Assembly (NCBI GenBank): GCA_019279435.1
Contig: JAAALK010000285.1
Location: 32,324,500 to 32,388,499, forward strand
Length of the DNA stretch: 64,000 nt
Direction of reading: 5' to 3'
DNA from: Zizania palustris
Taxonomy: Eukaryota > Streptophyta > Magnoliopsida > Poales > Poaceae
Part shown: positions 45,887-56,905 of the stretch, in pieces
Numbering within the stretch: the stretch's first letter is position 1
How the letters are laid out: each line of letters begins with the position of its first letter
Program-made: the position numbers and the translations under genes
Notes under the pieces: model-generated
Databases searched by the model: none
What the model saw: only the letters and a program-made list of their open reading frames with translations
Told to the model about the DNA's origin: nothing

Positions 45887-48346
45887 CTACACACGATAAG
45901 AATGTCTCGATCGCTCAGTGCTGGGGTGAGTGAAATAATGACGAGGCATCCAGCACTGAGTGACACGAGTAGTAGGCGCAGTAAAAGTAGATGGTCTACG
46001 CACATGATAATCAGAATAATGCAAAGTGCGAGGTCTACCTACATGCTGTGAACGAAAAGCATGGCGAGGTCTCCTACTCTGACGAGGTACAAAGCTACTC
46101 GCCCGAGGTCTACCACCATATGGAACATGGTGAACACCTCGAGGAGCAAAACCTCTCCGAGAAGCACGAGGAGCCTCAAAAGCAGGACGATAGTAAAACT
46201 CAGACTCATGCATACCTAAAGATGGGTAATGCATGTCCTGGTAAATCATCGCCTGAGAGCGTCGCTCATCCTTGATGCGACGAAAACAGAACCCAACCAA
46301 ATGACCCGCCCGCTGACAATAGGAACAATGAAACACTCTCCTGGGGGCACTCTCATGGGTCACAGGAGCAACTCTCACAGGCTCCTTGGGTTTTCTCTGA
46401 GTGGTTTTCTTGGGAGGGATTTTCTTGGCAGGAGGAGTGGTTTTCTTTTGAGCTCGGGTAGGTTTCTTGGCTGGTGGAGTGTCTAACAGAGCTCTCTCTT
46501 TCTCTAGGGTAGTGGGAGAGGTAAAAACAGTTTTGGTCTTACTGTCTGAAGAAATCCTCTCAAAACCCAAACCTAGAGCTACCCCTGCTCTGTCAGCACA
46601 CAACTTGGTCTTGGCCAAGAGCAAATCCATCCTACCCTTTCCCTCAGTGCATTTATTAACCACGGAAAGGAGGTATTCATTTTCAGACATGAGGTTTTCA
46701 GCTCACTCTCTAACAGTGCCTAGCTGGTCCTTAAGGGTAATGCAAGTGTCACAAACAGGTTGCACATCCTTAGAACTACCGGCCCTCTCCAATCTAGCCT
46801 CTAAATCATGAACATGCTTATCACGTAAATTAATGCTATCGCGTAATAAAGAGCAGTTCATGCAATCAATAATATCATGAGGTCTAGAATCCACCTCCAA
46901 AAGCTGCTTCTGCGTAGTCTCAAGCTCAGAAAGAGTTTGAGCATGTACAGAACGCAACTGAGCAAGCTCACTCATGACAACAGAACAGGACTCACATTCA
47001 GCATCATCAAATTTAGACTTAAGCATGGCATATTCAGTAGAAATAGTTTCTAGCCTAAGTCTAAGGTCTTTTCTTTCTCTAGCGCCATGCACAAGTAATC
47101 TATCCTGACCAAGCACTACTTCATTCAGCTCATCTAATTTAATTAGTAGCTGGTCAGATGATAGGTTTACCTCATATGAGTCAAGCTCATCGCCGCCATG
47201 ATCGCTGTCGGCCATGAAGCAAAGGCCGGTGAAGTCTCTTCCCTTCTTGTCCTTCTTGTCCTCCTTCCTTGGGGATTCCTCCTCCTCAGAGCTCGACTCC
47301 TCAGTTGAGGACGTGTCGATGTCGCTGAGAGCAGCAACAAAAGCTCTGGAAGTGGCCTTGGCTACTTTCTTAGCCATCTTGCCGCACTTGCCCTTCACAA
47401 AGGGTTTCCTCTCCTTGTGGTATTTGGGGCGCTCACTCTCATCTCTCTTTTTGAGCTTAGGGCAATTAGCCTTGATGTGAGAAGTGTCACCGCATTCAAA
47501 ACAACCACCAAAACCACTTCTCCTCTGATCCCGTCTCTCATGATGAAAACGGGTGAACCTCCGGGCAATGAGAGCTAGCTCATCATCAGCTAGAGTGTCC
47601 ACCTGCTCCTTTGTGACGGAGACCAGGGAGGATAAAGCAAAACCATCTGCAAGAACACAAGTGCCAGATGTGCTTGGTTCTGCAGTGGTGCCACGGCTAG
47701 TGCTAGAAACCAATGCCAATGGCTGTGGCAAAGAGCTTCTGTGCACAACAAGAGATGCCTTGGCAATCTCTGTGGACTTCAGCTTGCTAAAGAGCTCATC
47801 ACAGGTCAATGTGTCATAACCTGTGGACTCCTCAATGCTGGATATCTTCACTTCCCATATGCTACGGTTAAGAGCATAGAGAAGCTTGATAGCCCTATCA
47901 TGATCACTGTAAGCAAGCGTCCCGTTGGACCGCAAGTTACTCACTATTGCGTCAAAGCGAGAAAACATGGCATCTATAGATTCACCAGGTGCCTGCACAA
48001 ACAGCTGATACTGTTGGTTATATGTGCTTTGGCGCCTGGCCTTGATCTGAGTAGAGCCCTCATGAAAAATAGTGAGCGTTGTCCAAATTTCCCTAGCAGT
48101 CCTAAGGTGCTGCACCCTATCGAACTCACTTCTACTCAAACCGATGAACAGTATATTTCTTGCCTTGGAATTGGCATTATACTGATCCTTCTTAGTCTGA
48201 GAGGTGCGAGTCTCAGGGATGGAGTATTGTGAGTCCACAATCTCCCAAATTGCATTTCCTTGGCTTAACAAGTAAGCCTCCATGCGCACTTTCCAGTATG
48301 CAAAGTCTGTCCCATCGAACAGAGGAATTTTACTGCCTCTATCCAT
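45887..48346 (-). pseudogene. gag: copia Gag, element A (one premature stop)
   Basis: The same protein as the 820-residue Gag of B, with a TGA at 46703-46705 where B has CGG (Arg). The first 547 residues hold the UBN2-type capsid (DGTDFAYWKVRMEAYLLSQG), the knuckle CFECGDTSHIKANC, a Ser/Glu/Lys-rich stretch and most of the coiled coil with CESC, CMNC and CDTC. The remaining 267 residues carry the Lys/Pro-rich linker, the second CCHC (CSYCQRAGHLVGFC) and the Arg/Gly-rich tail. Start at ATG 48346, 65 bases after the LTR. The terminal UAG at 45887-45889 is followed in frame by pol. Confidence 0.9.
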
Positions 48347-48396
48347 GTCGCCAACAGATCACAAAACCGGTTAAGGTCAACTGGTGATCTTAACCT

Positions 48397-48408
48397 GCTC
48401 TGATACCA
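48397..48408 (-). other. tRNA primer-binding site, element A
   Basis: The minus strand reads TGGTATCAGAGC, perfect for initiator methionine tRNA, two bases from the 5' LTR. Confidence 0.9.
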
Positions 48409-48410
48409 AT

Positions 48411-50394
48411 TGTTGGACCGGAAACGGCGACCAGAGGGGGTGGTGAATGGGAGCTTTTAAAATTTCGGGCTAAAAACTAGCCTTCGGTTTCAGTTCTGTC
48501 TTCTGCGGAACAGGCTTCGAACACAACCTTCGAAGGTCTGGTTCGGAGGTACTTCGACAGCTCCGAACACAGGCTTCGCAGGAGCAAAAGTTCGAAGCCA
48601 AGAATACTTCGCTCCACTCACTACCCTCAAAAATCTACTCTGCTAAGTCAGTGCAGGCTCCGCACACAGGGTGCTTCGAGCAGGCTTCGCACTTCACCCT
48701 TCGCAAGAGTGGACAGCCCTCTGAGGACTTCGACCAAAGTACTCGGCAGCAGCAACTGGTGCTGTGCTTCGTACACGAAGGTCTACACGCACACAAACAT
48801 ACTTCGCTAAGGGCTTCGCTAGTAATCTGTGAGGTCTGGCCTCAAGTTACACAGAGCGACAGCACGCTGAAAAACACACTTCGCACAGGAACAACCTTCG
48901 CCTAGACAGGCTTCGGTTCACTATAACTAGCGAGGTATGTAATGCGAGCTCAAGCAAAAAGCACAAAGAAGCAGGGCTTCGCCGCTTGAACAAGGAACAC
49001 AAATATATTGAACTCTGGATGAATACAGCGAGGTATGTGGCTACAGGAGCTCAATAGTAAATGCTCAAAGTGTTAAATGTTACCTACCGAGCCCCCATAT
49101 TTATAGCCCACAGTTCACCCAAAGGAAGTGACTACTTTACCCCTAGGGTTTACATTGATTTTGTCTCTATAGAACTAAGGGGTACAAAAGGTAGTCCACC
49201 TTTATTCTGGAGGATTCTCTGTCAGCTTTGCAGAGGGGACAGTGTCAGCCTTTTACAGAACAGACAGTGTTAGCCTTTGCAGTCTTTGACCTTCTGGAAT
49301 CCTCCCTTCGCACGCGAGGGTGCGGTAGCTTCGGCGAGAAGCCTTGAGCCTGGTGGCCTTCGCTTCGCCGAAGATGGCCTTCGATACAGTGATGGTTTTG
49401 AGCCGAAGCCGTCAAAGCTCCTTGGGCCTTCGCACCAACACCTCCAGAGTGGACCGCCACGGTTTCGCAGCTTCACTCAGCTCGAACTCCGTCAGTCCGT
49501 GTACCGAAGCCATGCAGGCCGAAGCACCTCAAGTCAACCTCGCTCCGGAGCTAGCCTCACTCTGAAGCCTTCCACACTCCGAAGCCCCACCTTCGGAGTA
49601 CCACCCTTCGAAGTCCCTCCTTCGTCCAAGGCCTCCGCATGAAGCATTCCATGAGCACTTCGTCGCAGTGTCTCTCCCCGAGCACACTCCTCGACGAGCC
49701 TCACCCGGACCATGCCTTCGATGCGCCTTGACTTCTGAGACCTTCGTCGGGTACCTTCGAGTGTCTCCCTCCGGAGCACACTTCGAACCCTTGCCTCCAC
49801 AGAGGACTTGATCCATCCAACTCCGAAGTCACTCCTTCCGGAGTACCTTCGAAGTGCCTCACCTCCGAGGACTTTGTCTCGGAGTACCTTCAGCCAGAAC
49901 CATGCTCCGCACTCTCTGCCTTCACCTGGCGCACCTCGACCCGAGGACCGACCCGGACCACCTTCGCAGCCACCGTGATGGAGCTCCCCCGCTCCCCTGG
50001 CATCAGGCCTCCCGCTTGACCCAGGTTCACCTGCTACAAACCTTGTCTGTTGCCTCCGAAGTCCCTGCGCACCACAGACAAGCAGACAAGTGTATCCAAT
50101 ACTCTGGAGACCTCTCCGGGTTAGCAACCTCCGGCACACACTCCGGTGTACCGCCCAAAGTACCGAACCCTTCGGTACGAACCCAATCATCGCGTACTGT
50201 CGGACCCCTCCGACGAGCACACTCCGCTGCACAGCTGCAGCAAGCAAACACCGAACATCCTTCGGTAAAACCACCTCCGAACACCCTTCGGAGGTACAAA
50301 CCTCCGAAACCCCTCCGGAGGTACCCTTCGAACAGAGGGTAAAAAGCCTGTCAATCACTCATCACAAACACTGAAACCAACCCTTGGTTTCTCA
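48411..50394 (-). repeat. 5' LTR of element A (1984 bp)
   Basis: Same ends as the 3' LTR at 39557-41538. The most frequent differences are single C/T or A/G changes and one- to few-base indels. TATA-like box CTATAAATAT (minus strand) at 49097-49106 is the likely promoter; transcripts run towards lower coordinates. The right duplication GTTGC follows. Confidence 0.95.
49097..49106 (-). promoter_or_regulatory. TATA box of the element A 5' LTR
   Basis: CTATAAATAT on the minus strand, conserved at the same place in the LTRs of A (40244) and B (about 55620). It would drive the gag-pol transcript. Confidence 0.6.
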
Positions 50395-50399
50395 GTTGC

Positions 50400-51707
50400 C
50401 CACTCCTAGGCTGTCCAAAAAGGGACAATTTCGGGCCTACACATCTCACACGCATGACACGTGTGAGACATGTTGGTCTGAAACGGGTGACACATAGGTT
50501 TCATTACACATACTACTTACGTTTTTGTCACATACAAAATTGCATATGAAAAGAATATATATAAGAAAGTATATGTAACACTAATTACCCTAATTAAATC
50601 ATCAAAAAACTAAAAATAAATACAAGAATAAATGTAATAGCAAAATAGCACAACATTGCATATGAAAAAAGAACATCACATACGGAACTATAATAATAGT
50701 CACCCTAATGAAATCATCAACAAACTAAAATTTAATACAAGAAGAAATGTAATAGCATAATAACACATTAATTATCAAGTATAAATATTGCTAATAACAC
50801 AAAAACAACATTAATAAATTTAACATACTTTGAATAAAGTGAATACCTCGTAGGTGGCGACGGGCTAGCGAGGATGCAGTGTCTAGGTGGATACGATGGC
50901 CGGATGGAAATGGCAACACCGATAGGCGAGCGGGCTTTGGCGTGGTGGTGGTGCTGTCGAAGACGTAGCAACCGGCTGGATGGTCAAGCAAACAAAATTT
51001 TAGAATGGTTAGAATTAATTCCTAACATGAAGTAACTCCAAATTCTCGAAACACCTAGTACTAAATCATTCAAGAAAATACATAATGGAAACTTCACTGT
51101 GAAACTCACATATATACTATGACAAAATTTAAGTATATCATAAATAGGTTACAGACGATTAACGTCATTGTGAGCAAAATGAATCAATTATCCATTGTAT
51201 CTCATACTATTACAAAAATCAAGTGTATCATACAATCAATTTCCACTTGGCATTAGTAAATGAATCAATTATCCATTATATCGCATACTACGACAAAATT
51301 TAAGTGTGTATCATACAATCAATATCCACTACGACAAAATTGTTGCTAGCCTAGAATAATCATTGCATATGAAAATTTAAGTGTTACAATCCATTAAGCG
51401 AGGAGGGAAACTCACCACTGACATGATCTGGGCGACGGCTGCTGGTGGGTGTACGGCGGGAGGAGGCCAGCTGTCGGCGGCGGTCGGTGGGTGGTGGTGG
51501 CCGACCGGAGGCGGCGCGCTCGAGCGAGCGGCCAGCCGGAAGTGGGCGAGCGGTGGGCGAGCATGGGGGCGGCTGTAGGCAGCAGCGGGAGGTGGTGGGC
51601 AGGCGCATAGGTGGTGCTGGCTAGGGCAAACGGGCACACTGGCGCAGTGCATCGGCACGCATAGGGAAACTAGGTTTCCGTGTATGTGCGTGCGGGGAAA
51701 AAAGAGG
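50400..51707. other. 5' part of the CACTA element, no clear gene
   Basis: Mostly A/T-rich sequence between TNP2 and the right terminal repeats. A small hairpin TCTCACACG / CGTGTGAGA lies at about 50446-50470. Two G/C-rich blocks (50850-50990 and 51410-51640) have open frames in several frames but no recognisable protein; they may be leader exons of TNP2. Confidence 0.5.
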
Positions 51708-51830
51708 CTTAACTTCCATCGGCCAGCGTTAAAGCCGACGAAACCATTGGCTTTAACGCTGGCCGATGGAAGTTAAGTGCCTGTATTCGGGCAGGGGAAA
51801 TTTCCCCTTTAACTTCCGTTGGCCACAGTG
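51708..51830. repeat. right terminal and subterminal repeats of the CACTA element
   Basis: A perfect 29-bp inverted repeat (51708-51736 and 51749-51777, 12-bp loop) contains AACTTCCATCGGCC. A last copy AACTTCCGTTGGCC at 51811-51824 runs into the terminus CACAGTG at 51830. Copia C coding begins at the next base. Confidence 0.88.
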
Positions 51831-53666
51831 ACCTTCACCAAGGGAAAGCCCAAGACAAAGTTCTTCCAAAAGTCCCTGAAGGACTACCGACACGAGAACA
51901 ATAAGAGAGACAAGGCCTTCTTCGTCGAGATGGAGAGAAACTACTCCAAGCGATCATTCTCTTCTTCCTCTTCATCAAGCTCAAGCGATGAGGAGATCAT
52001 GATCAAGAAGGGGAAGGAGAAGGACATTGATGATTCGGTTGGCCTCTACTTCATGCCTTTTAGGGACAAGCCGAAGACTCGCTCTAATTGCAGTCTAACA
52101 TACTACAAGAGTGTATGCTCAATGGCTCTTGAGGACAAAGACTATAAAAGCTGCTCCGACAACTCCAATGATGATGAGGAGAAGGTATCTTCTTATGAGC
52201 GAGAAGTTGTTGAATTACTTGAAGAAAGTCACCAGGAGTTGAAGTATCAAGAGAAACTTCTTAGGAGGGTTAAGAAGAGGATAGATGAGCTAGAGAGTGA
52301 GCTTTCTATGACCAATATCAAGATTTAGAGTCTATCTTCTTTCTCTTTCTTGTGTGAGAGTAGTGAGTGCCCCAATTGTGAGGTGTTGCTGAGTGACATG
52401 ACTTCTCTGAAGTCCATGTACACCGAGAGGGGTGGCTGAGAGAGACGCTTTGGCCACTTAGCTTGAAAGTGCTCAACTGGAGTTGAAAGATGTTCATGCC
52501 TCAGTTGTCATTCCTTGTAGAGATTGCCCATTCCATTTAGCTGACCTAGCTAGGCTGAGAGAGAAGGGTGATGAGTAGTCGGGCGAGCTTGAGCATCTTA
52601 GAGCTGAGTTGGTACAGACCAAGTATGAGTTAGAGACCTTGTCAGTTCCACCGACTGTCTGTGAAAACTATTTGTCTCTAAGGATGGAGCATATAAAGAA
52701 GAAAGCTAAAATCTAAAAGCTTGAGAAGTCTGTATAAGTCAATAGAGAGTGTGACATCTGCTTATCTGAGGTGGAGGTCCTAGCTTCCTTCAGAGAGGAG
52801 TTAGCTGATGCTCAGAATGAGAATTCTTACCTCCGTCAAAACCTAAGTTGGGTGAGTGCCAGAGAGCCTCAGCTCATCACGATGATCCAGCAGTTTAAGA
52901 GACACGATGGGTTTGTTTTAGGTTACACCTACACCAAGGTTGACTTTGAGAGTGCCCTAAGTCGTGCAGTGGAGTGGAGTAAGATGAATCCTAAGCAAAG
53001 ATATCCCAAGACTCACTCTATTGAGTCCTTTCAGGCTAATCATCCCAAGGATGAAGTGTTCCAAGAACAACCTAAAGCTCCACCCAAGAAGCCTGTCTGG
53101 ATCCCAAGGCCCAAGAGTCTTCTTACCTCTCTTGACTCTCTTCCTAGACCCTCTACACCAAAGATGCAACACCAAACACCACCAATCCCAAGAAACCCAA
53201 GACTCAACCACATCTCAAGAAGCCTACATATCACCATGAGTTCTGTCAAAGAGTTGGATATCTCGAGGAGTTTTGCTTTAGAAGGAAGCCGGTTGAGAGA
53301 GTTGAGAGAGCTCAAGGTGTGTAGGAGCAGTTCTACCAATAGGGTGGTAGATAGAGAGTCCCTCGATGTGGTGAAAGGCTAGATGCTAGGGCTCGTCATG
53401 TAGGTGGTGGTAGCGGAGATGACTTTCGTGCCTGTGCTACGGAGCGTGGTTTTCACTCCGGCAGAGTTCCATGTCGTTTGGGATACGACTTTGGACCTCG
53501 TGGCCGTGACTTTAGGCAAGACAAAGGACAATGCTTTGAGTCACGTTTTGGTCCTGAGTTTTACACACCTTACTGCTTTCCTTCCTTTGAGAAGATGGCT
53601 CGACACTGGTTTACCTCTTTTGCTAGACCTGGTGTTGGATCGTTTGCTCCCTCTTATCAACATTGA
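51831..53666 (+). pseudogene. gag: copia gag part 2, element C
   Basis: Continues the Gag of C: TKGKPKTKFFQKSLKDYR, a Ser-rich/acidic stretch, DDSVGLYFMPF and a coiled coil (ELLEESHQELKYQEKLLRRV). A stop follows at 52326, then CxxC pairs at about 52370 (CPNC), 52515 (CRDC), 52660 (CENY, second Cys lost) and 52755 (CDIC), in broken frames. Open again at 52771-53382 (NLSWVSAREPQLITMIQQF, as in D). The second CCHC near 53240 has lost its first Cys and its His (HHEFCQRVGYLEEFC). R/G/F-rich tail ends SFAPSYQH and TGA at 53664-53666. Confidence 0.8.
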
Positions 53667-54898
53667 TTTTGCATGATCGAGGTTTGGAGGATATTTGGAT
53701 TATGGATTTAGGGTGCTCTCGCCACATGATGGGACATCATAGATGGTTCTCTAGCCTCACTTCCCTGAGCTCCAATGAATACATCACATTCAGGAACTAT
53801 GGTCAATGGAAGGTAATTGGTTTCGGTTCCGTTTGGATTTCTAGGCATTTCTCTTTGAAGAATGTTTCTTTGGTTGGAAAGTTTGGCTTTAATTTGGTTT
53901 CTATTTCGCAACTTCTTGATGAGGGCTTAGAGGTGCGCTTTAAGAAGGGCATGTCTTCCGTTGTTGATTCTAGAGGATCTTTGGTTTGCAGATCTTACCC
54001 TTCGATAAGGTTTTTTGGATTCATTTCTCTATTTCTTTTGGCCCTTCTCTCTATTTGATTGTTGGATCCTTTTTTGAGCTCTAGAGGTGGCATAGGAGGT
54101 TAGATCATTTGAGATTTGAACTGCTAGTCAGATTGAGTTCTATGGACCTCATCCAAGGATTACCCAAGCTTAAGATGGAGAAGGATCTAGTTTTCCATCC
54201 TTGTTGTCATGAGAAGATGGTTGTCGCTTCACACGCACCTGTGACTCAGCTGATGACTTCATACCTAGGAGAGCTGTTACATATGGATACTGTTGGTTCA
54301 ACTTGGGTACGTTCAGTCGGTTGGAAGTGGTACGCGCTTGTGATTGTTGATGATTTTTCTTGATTTTCGTGGGTTTTCTTTTCGGAGTATAAGTATGAAG
54401 CTTTTCTGTTTGTTCATGACCTAATATTGATTCTAAATAATTAGAACAATGGACAGATGCGAGCAATTCACTCTTACAACAGTTCTAAGTTCAAGAATTC
54501 TTAGTTCGTCAGTTTCTACAGTGATTTGGGTCTTGAGCACCGGTTTTCTGCCCTTTACACACCCCCATAGAACAACATTGTGGAACAAAAGAACCGCATG
54601 TAGATCGAGATGGCCAGGAATATGCTCAATGAGCATAGGATTCCTAAGCATTTCTGGGCTGAAGCTATGAACACGACTTGCTATCTGGTCAAACACATTT
54701 TTCTTAGAGATTACCTAGGTAAGACTACATATGATTTGCGGTATGGCAGACATCCCCAGGTGAGACACTTGTGAGCGTTTGGCTGCAAGTTCTTTGTGCT
54801 CAAAAGGGAGGGCATTTGGACAAATTTGAGTCTCATTATTTGGATGGAGTTTTTCTTATCTATGCTTTGCATTCTCGAGGCTTTTGAGTCTGGAACCT
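53663..54898 (+). pseudogene. pol: copia pol N-terminal part, element C (truncated by B)
   Basis: In the -1 frame relative to gag. The protease motif reads WIMDLGCSRHMMG, so the catalytic DSG is DLG. GAG pre-integrase follows (FNLVSISQLLDEGLEVRF), with a frameshift near 53990. The segment LPKLKMEKDLVFHPCCHEK is at about 54150, LVIVDDFS ends with a stop at 54361, and integrase core fragments (NNGQMR, NNIVEQKNRM-like, FWAEAMNTTCYL) run to 54898, where element B starts. The rest lies beyond the window. Confidence 0.82.
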
Positions 54899-56905
54899 TG
54901 TTGGACCGGAAACGGCGACCAGAGGGGGGGTGAATGGGAGCTTTTAAAATTTCGGGCTAAAAACTTAGCCTTCGGATCTGTTCAGTCTTCTGCGGAACAG
55001 GCTTCGAACACAGCCTTCGAAGGTCTGGTTCGGAGGTACTTCGACACCTTCGAACACAGGCTTCGGAGTGGCAAAAGTTCGAAGCCAAGAAGACTTCGCT
55101 CCACTTACAACCCTCGAAAATCTACTCTGCTAAGTCAGTGCAGGCTCCGCACACGAGGTGCTTCGAGCAGGCTTCGCACTTCACCCTTCGCAAGAGTGGA
55201 CAGCCCTCTGAGGACTTCGACCAAGTACTTGGCGACAGCAACGGGTGTTGGGCTTCGTACCCGAAGGTCTACACGCACACGCAAATGGACTACGCTAAGG
55301 GCTTCGACACAGGAAGCACTACGGGAAAAGATCAGGGCTTCGCTAGTAAGCTGCGAGGTCTTGCCTCGTGTTACACAGAGCGACAGCACACTGACAAAAC
55401 ACACCTCGCACGAAAAACAACCTTCGCCTCAACAGGCTTCGGTGCACAAAACTAGCGAAGTATGTAGATCGAGCTCAAGCAAAAAGCACAAGACAAACAG
55501 GGCTTCGCCGCTTGAACAAGGAACACTGAAAATGAACTCAGGATGTATTCAATCGAAGTGTGGCTACAGGAGCTCAACAGTAAATGCTCAAAGTGTTAAA
55601 TGTTACCTACCGAGCCCCCATATTTATAGCCCACGGCTTCATCCTAAGGAAGTGACTACTTTACCCCTAGGGTTTACATCCATTTTGTCTCTACAGAACT
55701 AAGGGGTACAAAAGGTAGTCCACCTTTATTTTGGAGGCTTCTCTGTCAGCTGCAGAGGGGACAGTGTCAGCCTTTTTCAGAACAGACAGTGTCAGCCTTT
55801 ACAGTGTTGACTTCTGGAACCTCCCTTCGCACGCGAGGGGTGCGGAAGCTTCGGCGAGAAGCCTGCAGCCTGTTGGCCTTCGCTCCGCCGAAGAAGACCT
55901 TCGATACAGTGACGGTTTTGAGCCGAAGCCGTCAAAGCCCTTGGGCCTTCGCACCACCACCTCCGGAGTGGATCACCACGGCTTCGCAGCTACTCCGAGC
56001 TCGAACACCGTCCGTCCGTGTACCGAAGCCATGCATGGTCGAAGCACCACAAGACATCCTCACTCCGAAGCCCCACCTTCGGAGTACCACCCTTCGAAGT
56101 CCCTCCTTCGTCCAAGGCCTCCGCATGAAGCATTCCATGAGCACTCCGTCGCAGTGCCTCTCCCCGAGCACACTCCACGACGAGCCTCACCCGGACCATG
56201 CCTTCGATGCACCTCGACTTCTGAGACCTTCGTCGGGTACCTTCGAGTGTCTCCCTCCGGAGCACACTTCGAACTCCTTGCCTCCGCAGAGGACTTGGTC
56301 CACCAACTCCGAAGTCACTCCATTCGGAGTACCTTCGAAGTGCCTCACCTCCGAGGACTTTGTCTCGGAGTACCTTCAGCCGGAGCCACGCTCCGCACTC
56401 TCTGCCTTCACCTGGCACGCCTCGACCCGAGGACCGACCCGGACCACCTTCGCAGCCACCGTGACGGAGCTCCCCGCTCCCTTGGCATCAAACCACCCGC
56501 TTGATCCAAGTTCACCTGGCTCGAACCCTGTCCGTCGCCTCCGAAGTCCCTGCGCACCACCGACAAGCAGACAAGTGTATCCAATACTCCGGAGACCTCT
56601 CCGGGTTAGCAACCTCCGGCACACACTCCGGTGTACCGTCCAAAGTACCGAAGCCTTCGGTACGAACCCAGTCATCGCGTACTGTCGGACCCCTCCGACA
56701 AGTACACTCCGCTGCAACAGCTGCAGCAAGCAAACACCGAACACCCTTCGGTGAGACCACCTCCGAACACACTTCGGAGAGACCAGCTCCGAACACCCTT
56801 CGGAGGTACCACCTCCGAAGCCCCTCCGGAGGTACCCTTCGAACAGAGGGTAAATAATCCAGTCAATCACTCATCACATACACCGAAACCACCCTTGGTT
56901 TCTCA
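54899..56905 (-). repeat. 3' LTR of element B (2007 bp)
   Basis: TGTTGGACCGGAAACGGCGA...CTTGGTTTCTCA. Related to the LTRs of A, but with its own indels (for example around 55225-55330 and 56020-56070). Very rich in CTTCG and CTCCGAAG words. TATA-like CTATAAATAT (minus strand) at about 55620. Confidence 0.94.

Larger units (their letters stand above)
39552..50399 (-). mobile_element. complete Ty1/copia (Sirevirus-like) retrotransposon A
   Basis: The element is 39557-50394 (10,838 bp), with perfect 5-bp target duplications GTTGC at 39552-39556 and 50395-50399. Minus-strand order is 5' LTR 48411-50394, primer site, gag, pol, 3' non-coding region, polypurine tract, 3' LTR 39557-41538. Pol is open; gag has one premature stop. 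The two LTRs differ at scattered sites, so it is older than B. Confidence 0.95.
26575..51830 (-). mobile_element. En/Spm (CACTA) DNA transposon with nested insertions
   Basis: Both ends carry many copies of the subterminal word AACTTCCGTCGGC in both orientations. The right end finishes CCGTTGGCCACAGTG at 51830, the reverse of a CACTGTGGCC terminus. Inside, on the minus strand, are a TNP2-type transposase gene and a TNP1-like gene. Copia C coding resumes on either side. The left terminus is not clear (no CACTG or CACTA at about 26575), and I could not assign the 3-bp target duplication. Subtracting the inserted elements (29374-32261, 35070-38960, 39557-50394) leaves about 7.6 kb of transposon. 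Confidence 0.85.
23877..54898 (+). mobile_element. Ty1/copia (Sirevirus-like) retrotransposon C, split
   Basis: Plus-strand order is 5' LTR (23877-25572), primer site, gag part 1 (to about 26574), CACTA insertion (about 26575-51830), gag part 2, then protease and integrase parts up to 54898, where element B is inserted. The two gag halves join without a gap when the CACTA element is removed, by comparison with element D. Stops and frameshifts throughout. Reverse transcriptase, RNase H and 3' LTR should lie beyond the window, to the right of B. Confidence 0.85.

Noticed and set aside
48397..48408. tRNA gene
   Set aside because: Only the 12-base primer-binding complement to initiator methionine tRNA is present; no cloverleaf surrounds it or the equivalent sites.
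49534..50358. 274-codon open frame on the minus strand
   Set aside because: It lies in the 5' LTR of A upstream of the TATA box; the sister LTRs do not keep it in full and no domain is recognisable.
55789..56754. 321-codon open frame on the plus strand
   Set aside because: It lies in the 3' LTR of B, antisense to the element. The same region of the LTRs of A does not keep the frame. It is explained by stop-poor CTTCG-rich composition.
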